Below are positions 24,255-32,250 of a DNA stretch of 64,000 bases, one piece after another. The DNA lies in NCBI RefSeq assembly GCF_002224675.1, contig NZ_NMPZ01000006.1, forward strand, positions 1 through 64,000, read 5' to 3'. The notes beneath the pieces are model-generated. The model did not search any database, had not been told where the DNA came from, and saw only the letters and a program-made list of their open reading frames with translations. Origin of the DNA: Segatella copri (lineage in GTDB: Bacteria; Bacteroidota; Bacteroidia; Bacteroidales; Bacteroidaceae). Position numbers and translations under genes: made by a program. Each line of letters opens with the position of its first letter. The first letter of the stretch is position 1.

Positions 24255-25115
24255 TTAATGTGTAAGAATCTCCACACCCGTCTCAGTCATCACGAGTGTA
24301 TGCTCCCACTGAGCAGATGGCTTTTCGTCACCGGTAATTACCTCCCATCCGTATGGATCATCGGCATCGATGAACACCTGCCAGGTTCCCATATTGATCA
24401 TTGGCTCGATAGTAAACACCATACCAGGCACGAGCAACATACCAGTTCCTCTATGACCATAATGAAGAACCTCAGGCTCTTCATGGAACTGGCAGCCTAC
24501 TCCATGACCACAGAGGTCACGGACAACACCATAACCATACTTCTTGCAATGCTTTTCGATGGCATGACCGATATCGCCCACAAAAGAGTAAGGCTTAGCC
24601 GCCTCCATACCAATCTCAAGACACTCCTTGGCAACACGAACCAACTGTTCCTTTTCAGGAGTTGTCTTGCCGCCAACGATGAACATACGGCTGGCATCTG
24701 CATAGTAACCATCCACGATGGTAGTCATATCCACATTGACGATGTCACCCTCTTCGAGAACATCCTCTTCCTTAGGAATACCATGACATACCACTTCATT
24801 GATGGATGTACATACACTCTTAGGGTAGCCCTCATAGTTGAGGCAGGCAGGAATCGCATTATGATCCTTGCAATACTGCATACAGAGGTCATCGATCTGC
24901 TGAGTATTGATACCCGGACGGATCATCTCGGCAACAGCATCGAGACAACCTGTATTCACGACACCACTCTTGCGGATGCCTTCTATTTGTTCCGGAGTCT
25001 TAATCAAGTCGCGGGTAGGCACGAGCTTACCCTTATTTTCCCAAAACATCACCTGCTTGTCGAGCTCTGTAACAGGCTGACCAGGCAGACAATGCCATCT
25101 TTTCTTCTTAACCAT
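24255..25115 (-). CDS. map: Methionine aminopeptidase, type I, with N-terminal extension
   Basis: Map removes the initiator methionine from new proteins. The five metal ligands of the pita-bread fold are visible: D in NVDMTT, D in YADASRMF, H in GHGVGCQFHEEP, E in TIEPMI and E in QWEHTLV. The 286-residue protein carries about 38 extra N-terminal residues (KKKRWHCLPGQPVTELDKQ...) before the core at PEQIEGIRKSG. They do not form a complete zinc motif. It leads the operon map-tsaD-pncC from a good promoter (25143-25173). Confidence 0.95.
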   Translation of the reverse strand: MVKKKRWHCLPGQPVTELDKQVMFWENKGKLVPTRDLIKTPEQIEGIRKSGVVNTGCLDAVAEMIRPGINTQQIDDLCMQYCKDHNAIPACLNYEGYPKSVCTSINEVVCHGIPKEEDVLEEGDIVNVDMTTIVDGYYADASRMFIVGGKTTPEKEQLVRVAKECLEIGMEAAKPYSFVGDIGHAIEKHCKKYGYGVVRDLCGHGVGCQFHEEPEVLHYGHRGTGMLLVPGMVFTIEPMINMGTWQVFIDADDPYGWEVITGDEKPSAQWEHTLVMTETGVEILTH

Positions 25116-25142
25116 TGTCTAATTATTTAATATTTGCGACTG

Positions 25143-25173
25143 CAAAAGTACATTATTTCTTGCAGAATGCAAA
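25143..25173 (-). promoter_or_regulatory. Promoter of the map-tsaD-pncC operon
   Basis: The minus-strand TACTTTTG (25143-25150) is preceded by TTTG (25170-25173) at 19 bp. Confidence 0.7.
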
Positions 25174-25223
25174 ATAAAATGGCAATTATTTGCAGTTGGA
25201 CCGCAAATAATCACCATAAATCA

Positions 25224-25844
25224 TTACTTCAAATAATCGTAGATTTTATCGCACCAGTCCTCTCCGTTCTGCGGACAATAGGTAAAGAGCCCTACCTCAG
25301 AAGCCGCACAGCAGTTACGGGCGCCGTCATCAATAAAGAGACATTCCTCCGGCAACGCCTTTTCCTGAGCCATCACGTAACGGAAGAAATTCTCGTCCGG
25401 CTTCATATATTTCACCTCATAGCTGCGATACATGGCATCGAAATAATCACCGATAGGGTGACCGTCGCCTGAGAAATCCTCACTATCCGTCCAAGCCGAT
25501 ACGTATGGATTGGTATTGCTGAGCAAGACCACGCGATATCCCTGCTTCTTGAGATTTCTGATGGTCATCAACTTGCGGGCAGGCACCTCCTTCATATAGC
25601 CCAGCCAGCAATGCTGCAGCTCCTCAAAGCTCACCTCTCGACCCACCTTCTCGCTTACCAGACGGCGATACTCCTCCTCGGAAAGCTTTCCTCCTTCCAG
25701 ATCGCCATTCAAGCCCGACTGCTTATAAGGATCCATCTTCTCGGCAAACTCCTTCATACCTAACTCAACAAAGCGTTTGCCTGCCTCATTCTCGTCGAGG
25801 GTGATCACGACACCACCCATATCAAAAATAACCGTCTTGATCAT
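25224..25844 (-). CDS. HAD-family phosphatase (HAD-IA, YihX-like)
   Basis: The 206-residue hydrolase has motif I FDMGGV, in which D8 is the nucleophile and the usual second aspartate is glycine, a pattern common in YihX-like members. A helical cap follows. Motif II is LLSNTNPY, motif III is around KYMKPDENFF and motif IV is CLFIDDGARN (paired aspartates). Substrates in this group are small sugar phosphates or nucleotides; nothing here fixes which. It lies 73 bp after metH on the same strand and may be transcribed with it. Confidence 0.88.
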   Translation of the reverse strand: MIKTVIFDMGGVVITLDENEAGKRFVELGMKEFAEKMDPYKQSGLNGDLEGGKLSEEEYRRLVSEKVGREVSFEELQHCWLGYMKEVPARKLMTIRNLKKQGYRVVLLSNTNPYVSAWTDSEDFSGDGHPIGDYFDAMYRSYEVKYMKPDENFFRYVMAQEKALPEECLFIDDGARNCCAASEVGLFTYCPQNGEDWCDKIYDYLK

Positions 25845-25917
25845 ATTATCCTTATTACTAATACCTTATATATTCTATTATAAAACATTTCTGCTACATT
25901 ATCAAAAAACGCTTAGT

Positions 25918-28701
25918 TTAAAACAGCTCAAGCTTGTTCTTTCTGGCTTCTTCCAGCGAGACAATCTTCGCCTGCTGTTCGTGATACTCATTGCGCAAGC
26001 GTTCGTATCGCTCATCAAGTTCAGCTATAAACTTAGGGCATTCAGTCTCGTTGAGGAATCGGGCACAGATACCGGCATTCAGCGAAGCATCCTTCACCCA
26101 GATAACCGGTCCATCATACACCGGTGCGATCTTCAATGCCACATGCAGTTCGCTCGTGGTAGCGCCTCCCACCATGATCGGGATACGCAAGCCTGCCTTC
26201 TGCATCTCCTGGGCAGTGTGAACCATCTCTTCCAGTGATGGAGTAATCAAGCCGCTCAAGCCGATGGCATCCACCTTCTCTTCTATCGCCTTCTTCACAA
26301 TCTGCTCGGCAGGTACCATCACGCCCAGGTCGATGATATCATAGTTGTTGCACGACATCACCACACACACGATATTCTTACCGATATCATGCACATCTCC
26401 CTTTACGGTCGCCATCAGTATCTTTCCGGCAGAAGTACTTCCACCCTGCTTCTCTGCTTCGATATGAGGCTGGAGGATGGAAACGGCAGCCTTCATGGTT
26501 CGTGCCGTCTTCACCACCTGCGGCAAGAACATCTCGCCCTTACCGAAGAGCTCACCCACCAGGTTCATACCATCCATCAGCGGACCTTCGATGACGTTCA
26601 CGGCATGCGGATACTTCTGCAATGCCTCATCTATATCAGGTTGCAGGAACTCGGTAATACCCTTCTGCAGGGCATACTTCAATCTTTCCTCCACAGCCTG
26701 CTTACGCCACTCTGGAGCAGCAGGCTTCGGAGCTGGCGCACCGCCTGCCTTGGCTGCAGCCTTTGCCGCATCAGCCTTCGCCTTGATTTCGGCAGCCAGT
26801 TCGATGAGATCATCGGCAGCACCCTTTCTTCTGTTCAACACCACATCCTCGATGAGTTCGAGCTGTTCTTTAGGTATTTTATCATAATCCATTCTTGCCT
26901 TGGCATTTACGATACCAAAGTCCATACCCACCTTTTGGGCATGATGCAGGAATACACAATGAATCGCTTCACGGATATACGTATTGCCGCGGAACGAGAA
27001 CGAGAGGTTGCTGACTCCACCACTGACATGTGCTCCAGGCAGATTCTGATGAATCCACTCGGTGGCACGGATGAATTCCACGGCATAATTATCATGCTCC
27101 TCCATACCCGTAGCGATGGCAAGCACATTCGGGTCGAAGATGATATCGAGCGGATTCATTCCCAGTTTATCTACCAGGAGGTGATAGGCACGCTCGGCAA
27201 TCTCGATACGTCGCTCATAGGTAGTGGCCTGTCCCACTTCATCGAAGCACATCACCACAACGGCGGCACCATAACGCATCACATCACGTGCATGAGAGAG
27301 GAAAACCTCTTCACCCTCCTTCAGGGAGATGGAATTCACGATACATTTACCCTGACAGCACTTCAGTCCGGCAAGAATCACATCCCACTTCGAGGAGTCT
27401 ATCATCACAGGCACCTTGGCAATCTCTGGTTCTGCCGCTATCATATTGAGGAAGTTCACCATTTCAGCCTTGGCATCCAGCAGTCCGTCGTCCATATTCA
27501 CGTCCACCACGGCTGCACCATCTGCCACCTGCTTACGGGCAATACCGATGGCTTCCTCATAACCTTTCTCATTAATCAATCGCAGGAACTTCCTACTACC
27601 AGCCACGTTACAGCGTTCGCCTACGTTAACGAAGCGGCTGGCATCTACCGGCAGACGAACGGAATCATCCACCTGCAGCAAGTCCAAACCAGAGAGCCAC
27701 ATATACTTAGGCTTCTCCACCACCTGATGCGGTTTCTTACCCTCAGCACTTCTGGCATAGTGAGCGATGAATTCCGGACTGGTTCCACAGCAGCCGCCGA
27801 TGATGTTGACGATGCCCTCATCGATAAACTCGGCTATCTGGGGAGCCATCGACTCAGCCGTCTCGTCATATTGTCCCATCTCGTTAGGCAATCCTGCATT
27901 AGGATGGGCACTAATATAATAAGGTGCAACCTTTGCCAGATGCTCGATGAACGGTTTCATCTGGGGAGCACCGAAGGCACAGTTCATACCTACCGAGAAA
28001 ATAGGATAAGGAGAGAGCGAGGCCAGGAAAGCATCCACGGTCTGACCGCTCAGTGTTCTGCCAGCCAGATCACTCACCGTAAGACTGATCATAATAGGCA
28101 GTTCTACCCCATGCTTCTTCATCATGGTGATGGCAGCATCAATCATAGCCTTGCAGTTGAGCGTATCGAAGATGGTCTCGATGAGGATGACATCAGCACC
28201 ACCTTCGATGAGACCATCCACCTGTTCGCAGACATCAGTGAAAAGTTCATCATACGTAATCTCCCGGGCAGCAGGATCACTGACGTCCGGACTCATGGAA
28301 CAAGTTTTATTGGTAGGTCCCACATCTCCTGCTACGAAGCGTGGTTTATCGGGTGTAGAAAACTTATCACATTCGATACGCGCCAAGCGGGCGCCTTCGA
28401 AAGCCATTTCCCTAGCACAGTCTTCCAGGTGATAATCAGCCTGCGAGATGCGCTGACACGAGAAGGTGTTCGCCGTAATGATGTCGGCGCCCGCCTCCAG
28501 GTAACGTCGGTAAATATCAGAGATAACATCAGGGCGAGTGATGTTGAGCATATCGTTGTTGCCCTTCATCATTCCCGGCACATCGCGGAAGCGATCGCCT
28601 CTGAAGTCTTCTTCTGTAAGATTATACTTCTGAATCTCAGTACCCATGGCACCATCCAGAATCAGAATCTTCTCCTTAACAATCTCTCTTATATTCTTCA
28701 T
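25918..28701 (-). CDS. metH: Cobalamin-dependent methionine synthase lacking the activation domain
   Basis: MetH methylates homocysteine using methyl-cobalamin regenerated from 5-methyltetrahydrofolate. In order, the 927 residues hold the homocysteine/zinc domain (GMNCAFGA and GGCCGTSPE supply the cysteines) and the pterin domain ([17 protein letters not shown], then [12 protein letters not shown]). After an Ala/Pro-rich linker ([17 protein letters not shown]) come the B12 cap and B12-binding domains, with [10 protein letters not shown] giving the cobalt-ligand histidine. The C-terminal AdoMet activation domain (about 300 residues in E. coli MetH) is missing, so reactivation must come from a separate protein or another route. 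It lies 4 bp after smpB. Confidence 0.94.
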   Translation of the reverse strand: MKNIREIVKEKILILDGAMGTEIQKYNLTEEDFRGDRFRDVPGMMKGNNDMLNITRPDVISDIYRRYLEAGADIITANTFSCQRISQADYHLEDCAREMAFEGARLARIECDKFSTPDKPRFVAGDVGPTNKTCSMSPDVSDPAAREITYDELFTDVCEQVDGLIEGGADVILIETIFDTLNCKAMIDAAITMMKKHGVELPIMISLTVSDLAGRTLSGQTVDAFLASLSPYPIFSVGMNCAFGAPQMKPFIEHLAKVAPYYISAHPNAGLPNEMGQYDETAESMAPQIAEFIDEGIVNIIGGCCGTSPEFIAHYARSAEGKKPHQVVEKPKYMWLSGLDLLQVDDSVRLPVDASRFVNVGERCNVAGSRKFLRLINEKGYEEAIGIARKQVADGAAVVDVNMDDGLLDAKAEMVNFLNMIAAEPEIAKVPVMIDSSKWDVILAGLKCCQGKCIVNSISLKEGEEVFLSHARDVMRYGAAVVVMCFDEVGQATTYERRIEIAERAYHLLVDKLGMNPLDIIFDPNVLAIATGMEEHDNYAVEFIRATEWIHQNLPGAHVSGGVSNLSFSFRGNTYIREAIHCVFLHHAQKVGMDFGIVNAKARMDYDKIPKEQLELIEDVVLNRRKGAADDLIELAAEIKAKADAAKAAAKAGGAPAPKPAAPEWRKQAVEERLKYALQKGITEFLQPDIDEALQKYPHAVNVIEGPLMDGMNLVGELFGKGEMFLPQVVKTARTMKAAVSILQPHIEAEKQGGSTSAGKILMATVKGDVHDIGKNIVCVVMSCNNYDIIDLGVMVPAEQIVKKAIEEKVDAIGLSGLITPSLEEMVHTAQEMQKAGLRIPIMVGGATTSELHVALKIAPVYDGPVIWVKDASLNAGICARFLNETECPKFIAELDERYERLRNEYHEQQAKIVSLEEARKNKLELF

Positions 28702-28705
28702 GGGT

Positions 28706-29185
28706 CTAAAAGTGCTTAATGGCTCTATCCATCTCTCTTCTGTCCTCTTTCTCCTTCAGGGTCTGACGCTTGTCATACTCCTTCTTACCCTTGCAGAGGG
28801 CGATATCCACCTTGGCACGTCCATTGTCGTCAATGAAGACAAGTGTAGGCACGATGGTAAAGCCCGGCTGCTTGCTATCCTCTTCCAAACGGCGCAATTC
28901 GCGCTTGGTGAGAAGGAGCTTGCGGTCGCGGCGAGCCTCATGATTGGAAAAAGAGCCATAGAAATAAGGCGAGATATTCATACCCTTTACCCAAAGTTCA
29001 CCCTGATAGAAATCGCAGTAGCAATCTACCAGGGATGCCTTACCGCCACGGATCGACTTGATCTCGGTACCGGTAAGTACGATACCAGCGGTGTAAGTAT
29101 CAACAAAGAAGTACTCGAACGATGCCTTCTTGTTGCGTATCTGTATCGGACTCTTCTTGCGGAGTTCCTGATCTTTCTTGTTCAT
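28706..29185 (-). CDS. smpB: SsrA-binding protein
   Basis: SmpB binds tmRNA and delivers it to stalled ribosomes. The 159-residue protein has [31 protein letters not shown] near the N-terminus, the AsLvD-type KASLVDCY, and the basic tail region [26 protein letters not shown]. It sits between the DMP19 gene (18 bp upstream) and metH (4 bp downstream) in one operon. Confidence 0.96.
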   Translation of the reverse strand: MNKKDQELRKKSPIQIRNKKASFEYFFVDTYTAGIVLTGTEIKSIRGGKASLVDCYCDFYQGELWVKGMNISPYFYGSFSNHEARRDRKLLLTKRELRRLEEDSKQPGFTIVPTLVFIDDNGRAKVDIALCKGKKEYDKRQTLKEKEDRREMDRAIKHF

Positions 29186-29203
29186 AATCCTAATACCTTA
29201 ATA

Positions 29204-29707
29204 TTATATAATAGTGACGAAGTTTTCGATATGCTCATCAATATAGAAAGCCACCTTGCTGGTCCATTCCTCTTCGTTCTCCACGAATTCATCATCGAAA
29301 TCATCAAACTCAGGGAATTTCTCATAAAGCGCCATGAAGTCCTCGTCGCTCATATCCCCCTCGATTTCTTCATGATGACTCTTATAGAGGAAATGACTTT
29401 TCTTGATAAGCTTTGAAAGCTCCACAAGCCCCCAGTTACGGAACGCCTTGTCGGTAGGATTCTTCCAGAGGAAGGCACCATAGCCGTTATGGATGAGCTG
29501 AATCATACCGCCATCCATCATCTCCTCGTGCAGGGTATCCCACGCCAGGAGCGTAATCTGGTCGCTATTCAGCTCAGCCATGGTCTCAGCAGTGAGTTCG
29601 CCACCAATCGCCTCGCGGATTGCATCCACGAAAGCCTTCACAAATTCATCCATGCCTGCCTCCGCTGCCTGCTGAAGCACGGCGTCCTGTATCTTAACTT
29701 CAATCAT
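29204..29707 (-). CDS. DMP19/DUF4375 family acidic protein
   Basis: I use the ATG at 29707 (MIEVKIQDAV); the longer frame to 29746 would start above the promoter box at 29736-29743. The 167-residue protein has DQITLLAWDTLHEEMMDGGMIQLIHNGYG and LWKNPTDKAFRNWGLVELSKLI, typical of the DMP19 (DUF4375) family. The C-terminal third is very acidic (FPEFDDFDDEFVENEEEW). DMP19 from Neisseria is a DNA mimic; the acidic character here fits that idea, but it is only an inference. It is the first gene of the operon with smpB and metH. Confidence 0.82.
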   Translation of the reverse strand: MIEVKIQDAVLQQAAEAGMDEFVKAFVDAIREAIGGELTAETMAELNSDQITLLAWDTLHEEMMDGGMIQLIHNGYGAFLWKNPTDKAFRNWGLVELSKLIKKSHFLYKSHHEEIEGDMSDEDFMALYEKFPEFDDFDDEFVENEEEWTSKVAFYIDEHIENFVTII

Positions 29708-29735
29708 AATCTTCAAAATTGCTATTTTCAGTTTG

Positions 29736-29767
29736 CAAAGATACATTAAAATAGGGACAAACCCAAG
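29736..29767 (-). promoter_or_regulatory. Promoter of the DMP19-smpB-metH operon
   Basis: The minus-strand TATCTTTG (29736-29743) is a TAnnTTTG match. A weaker CTTG (29764-29767) lies 20 bp upstream. Confidence 0.55.
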
Positions 29768-29812
29768 AAAAAATCTAAATATTAGGTTAAAGAGTTAAAA
29801 AGAATACTCTTT

Positions 29813-29846
29813 TTTGGGTATTTTACAGATATTTTTTGTACTTTTG
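29813..29846 (+). promoter_or_regulatory. Promoter of the NifU-like / GGGtGRT operon
   Basis: TTTG at 29813-29816 is followed after 22 bp by TACTTTTG (29839-29846). The leader before the ATG at 29950 is about 95 nt and AT-rich. Confidence 0.65.
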
Positions 29847-29949
29847 TGGTCGGAATTGAGGTTTAACGCCGATGTTTCAGCAAAACAATATGAATTTAAG
29901 AAGAAGAATTTATACTTTTATATATTCATTAATATAAAATTTAGCGAAT

Positions 29950-30651
29950 ATGATCTATTCAAAAGAAGTAGACAACATGTGCGTTGTCGCTAAGGGTCCT
30001 AACCACGGACCAGCTCCAATTCCTGAAGAGGGAAAATGGATTCAGGCAAAAGAGATCAAGGATATCTCTGGTTATACCCACGGTGTGGGTTGGTGTGCTC
30101 CTCAGCAGGGTGCTTGTAAGCTCTCTTTGAACATCAAGGAAGGCGTTATTCAGGAGGCTCTCGTTGAGACTATCGGTTGTACTGGTATGACTCACTCAGC
30201 TGCTATGGCTTCTGAGATTCTTCCAGGTAAGACTATCCTTGAGGCTTTGAACACTGACCTCGTTTGCGATGCTATCAATACTGCAATGCGCGAGCTCTTC
30301 CTCCAGATTGTTTACGGTCGTAGCCAGAGCGCTTTCTCTGAGGGCGGTCTTGTTATCGGTGCAGGTCTTGAGGACTTGGGTAAGGGTCTTCGTTCACAGA
30401 CTGGTACTCTCTACGGTACTGTAGCTAAGGGTACACGTTACCTCGAGTTGACAGAGGGTTACATCACAAAGCAGTTCTTGGATAAGGACAGCCAGGTTTG
30501 TGGTTACGAGTATGTTCACCTCGGCAAGATGATGGAGGCTATCAAGAACGGTATGGACGCTAACGAGGCTGTCAAGAAGTTCACAGGTAGCTACGGTCGT
30601 ACAACTGCTGAGCAGGGTGTTGTTAAAGCAATTGATCCACGTAAAGAATAA
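29950..30651 (+). CDS. NifU/IscU-like iron-sulfur scaffold family protein
   Basis: The 233-residue protein resembles the NifU N-terminal scaffold fold: VETIGCTGMTHSAAMASEIL (about 72-91) parallels the conserved GC..A.ASAS region of IscU. Cysteines C49, C56, C77 and C106 are candidate cluster ligands. A C-terminal part of about 110 residues (ending VVKAIDPRKE) is not found in IscU. Codon use is strongly biased (GGT, GCT, CGT, CTC), unlike neighbouring genes, which signals high expression. It is immediately followed by the GGGtGRT gene, a pairing characteristic of Bacteroidetes and some Firmicutes. The joint function is not established to my knowledge. Confidence 0.82.
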   Translation: MIYSKEVDNMCVVAKGPNHGPAPIPEEGKWIQAKEIKDISGYTHGVGWCAPQQGACKLSLNIKEGVIQEALVETIGCTGMTHSAAMASEILPGKTILEALNTDLVCDAINTAMRELFLQIVYGRSQSAFSEGGLVIGAGLEDLGKGLRSQTGTLYGTVAKGTRYLELTEGYITKQFLDKDSQVCGYEYVHLGKMMEAIKNGMDANEAVKKFTGSYGRTTAEQGVVKAIDPRKE

Positions 30652-30652
30652 T

Positions 30653-30658
30653 AAGGAG
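30653..30658 (+). promoter_or_regulatory. Shine-Dalgarno-like site before the GGGtGRT gene
   Basis: AAGGAG lies 8 bp before the ATG at 30667 and 2 bp after the upstream stop. Good ribosome-binding sites are rare in this genome segment, so it supports strong translation of this gene. Confidence 0.55.
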
Positions 30659-30666
30659 ATACAGAT

Positions 30667-31680
30667 ATGATTAGAAAAGTAAGTTACGAAAGTCAGGAAC
30701 GTCGCGAGAAGCAGGTTCTTGCTGCTCTTAATGCTAACGGTATTCAGAGCTTGGAAGAGGCTAATCAAATCTGCGAGGACGCAGGTGTTGACCCTTATCA
30801 GATGTGTGAAGATACTCAGCGTATCTGCTTCGAGAACGCTAAGTGGGCGTATGTAGCTGGTGCTGCTATCGCTATCAAGAAAGGTGCTAAGACTGCTGCT
30901 GACGCAGCTGAGGCTATCGGTATCGGTTTGCAGGCTTTCTGCATCCCTGGTTCTGTAGCTGACGACCGTAAGGTTGGTCTCGGTCACGGTAACTTGGCTG
31001 CTCGTTTGCTCCGTGAGGAGACTCAGTGCTTCGCTTTCTTGGCTGGTCACGAGTCTTTCGCTGCTGCTGAGGGTGCTATCAAGATTGCTGAGATGGCTAA
31101 CAAGGTTCGCAAGAACCCATTGCGCGTTATCTTGAACGGTCTTGGTAAGGATGCTGCTCAGATTATCAGCCGCATCAACGGTTTCACATACGTTCAGACA
31201 AAGTTTGATTACTACACAGGTGAGTTGAAGGTTGTTAACCGCATCGCTTACAGCGACGGTCCACGTGCTAAGGTTAACTGCTACGGCGCTGACGACGTTC
31301 GCGAGGGTGTTGCTATCAACTGGAGCGAGGATGTAGATGTATCTATCACTGGTAACTCTACAAACCCTACACGTTTCCAGCACCCAGTTGCTGGTACATA
31401 CAAGAAGGAGCGTATTGCTGCTGGTAAGCCATACTTCTCAGTAGCTTCTGGTGGTGGTACTGGTCGTACATTGCACCCAGATAACATGGCTGCTGGTCCT
31501 GCTTCTTACGGTATGACTGATACTATGGGTCGTATGCACTCAGACGCTCAGTTCGCAGGTTCTTCTTCAGTTCCTGCTCACGTAGAGATGATGGGCTTCC
31601 TCGGTATGGGTAACAACCCTATGGTTGGTGCTACTGTTGCTATCGCCGTAGCTATCGACCTCGCTATCAACAAGAAGTAA
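30667..31680 (+). CDS. GGGtGRT family protein
   Basis: The 337-residue protein contains the name-giving motif GGGTGRT at 262-268 (VASGGGTGRTLHPDNMAAG) and long conserved glycine-rich segments. It has six cysteines (C36, C47, C54, C92, C121, C205). The family (PF14057) has no assigned biochemical role that I know of. Pairing with a NifU-like scaffold 15 bp upstream suggests a role in Fe-S or metal biochemistry (inference). Codon bias is as extreme as in the partner gene. A perfect terminator follows at 31715-31749, so the two genes form a complete operon. Confidence 0.9.
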   Translation: MIRKVSYESQERREKQVLAALNANGIQSLEEANQICEDAGVDPYQMCEDTQRICFENAKWAYVAGAAIAIKKGAKTAADAAEAIGIGLQAFCIPGSVADDRKVGLGHGNLAARLLREETQCFAFLAGHESFAAAEGAIKIAEMANKVRKNPLRVILNGLGKDAAQIISRINGFTYVQTKFDYYTGELKVVNRIAYSDGPRAKVNCYGADDVREGVAINWSEDVDVSITGNSTNPTRFQHPVAGTYKKERIAAGKPYFSVASGGGTGRTLHPDNMAAGPASYGMTDTMGRMHSDAQFAGSSSVPAHVEMMGFLGMGNNPMVGATVAIAVAIDLAINKK

Positions 31681-31714
31681 ATTCTTTGAGATAACAAAGC
31701 AATAAGTATAAATG

Positions 31715-31749
31715 ATCCCTGTAACTTGCTATAAGTTACAGGGATTTTT
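31715..31749 (+). terminator. Terminator of the NifU-like / GGGtGRT operon
   Basis: Perfect 12-bp stem ATCCCTGTAACT (31715-31726) / AGTTACAGGGAT (31734-31745) with a 7-nt loop, followed by a T-run to 31749. Confidence 0.85.
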
Positions 31750-31754
31750 CATTT

Positions 31755-31915
31755 TCATATAAACGATATGGAAGAATACCAATCCCTTATCTTATTCATA
31801 CAAACGATATGGAAGAATACCAATCCCCTATCTTATTCATACAAACGATATGGAAGAATACCAATCCCCTATCTTATTCATACAAACGATATGGAAGAAT
31901 ACCAATCCCCTATCT
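31755..31915. repeat. Four tandem 41-bp repeats
   Basis: Units start at 31755, 31796, 31837 and 31878 (the last truncated), each containing ACGATATGGAAGAATACCAA and a TATCTTAT end. Units 2-4 are virtually identical and the first differs at a few positions. There are no unique spacers, so it is not a CRISPR array. It lies just past the operon terminator. Confidence 0.9.
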
Positions 31916-32011
31916 GAACTACATACAACAGCCCAATATTGTGTAAGAAAAATTCCATATTCTAATCTTTATACTGAAAGCCCCGAAAAATAAGGAGAGT
32001 AGAGACACAAA

Positions 32012-32090
32012 ATTTTCCCTTAAGGAAAAATAAAAATATCCTTAAGGAAAAATATATTTTTCCTTAAGGGAAGAAATTTTTCTCCTTAAA
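32012..32090. repeat. AT-rich cluster of CCTTAAGG palindromes
   Basis: CCTTAAGG-type boxes occur at about 32018, 32040 and 32062, with a weaker one at 32083. The segment 32040-32069 is a perfect 30-bp palindrome: CCTTAAGG, an A/T core, then CCTTAAGG. It could be a protein-binding cluster or a cruciform-forming element. It lies in the 570-bp gap between the GGGtGRT operon and the flippase gene. Confidence 0.7.
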
Positions 32091-32155
32091 GATAATTTTG
32101 ACTTTCTGAAACTTGTAATATTATTTACTAAACTTAAGTAAGTACCTCCCCCACA

Positions 32156-32243
32156 CGCCCTGAAAGGGCAGAAGCTCCTAGCCCAGGGTATCACCCTGGG
32201 TATGAGAACAATCAGTAAGACGCCCTGAAAGGGCAAAAGCTTT
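32156..32243. repeat. Third copy of the REP-like unit
   Basis: It carries the same modules as 13246-13334: GCCCTGAAAGGGC, the GCTCCTAGCCCAGGG palindrome region and a GGGCAAAAGCTTT edge. It ends 7 bp from the stop of the flippase gene and could form its 3' hairpins. Confidence 0.85.
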
Positions 32244-32250
32244 ATATATT

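Noticed and set aside
26389-28719. 776-codon open frame on the plus strand opposite metH
   Set aside because: It mirrors the metH coding frame; the translation has no domain-like pattern and metH motifs are complete on the other strand.
30394-31383. 329-codon minus-strand frame across the NifU-like and GGGtGRT genes
   Set aside because: Produced by the strong codon bias of the sense genes; it spans two genes and has a low-complexity Ser/Thr/Leu composition.
31755-31915. Possible CRISPR array
   Set aside because: The 41-bp units are contiguous with no unique spacers, and no cas genes are present.
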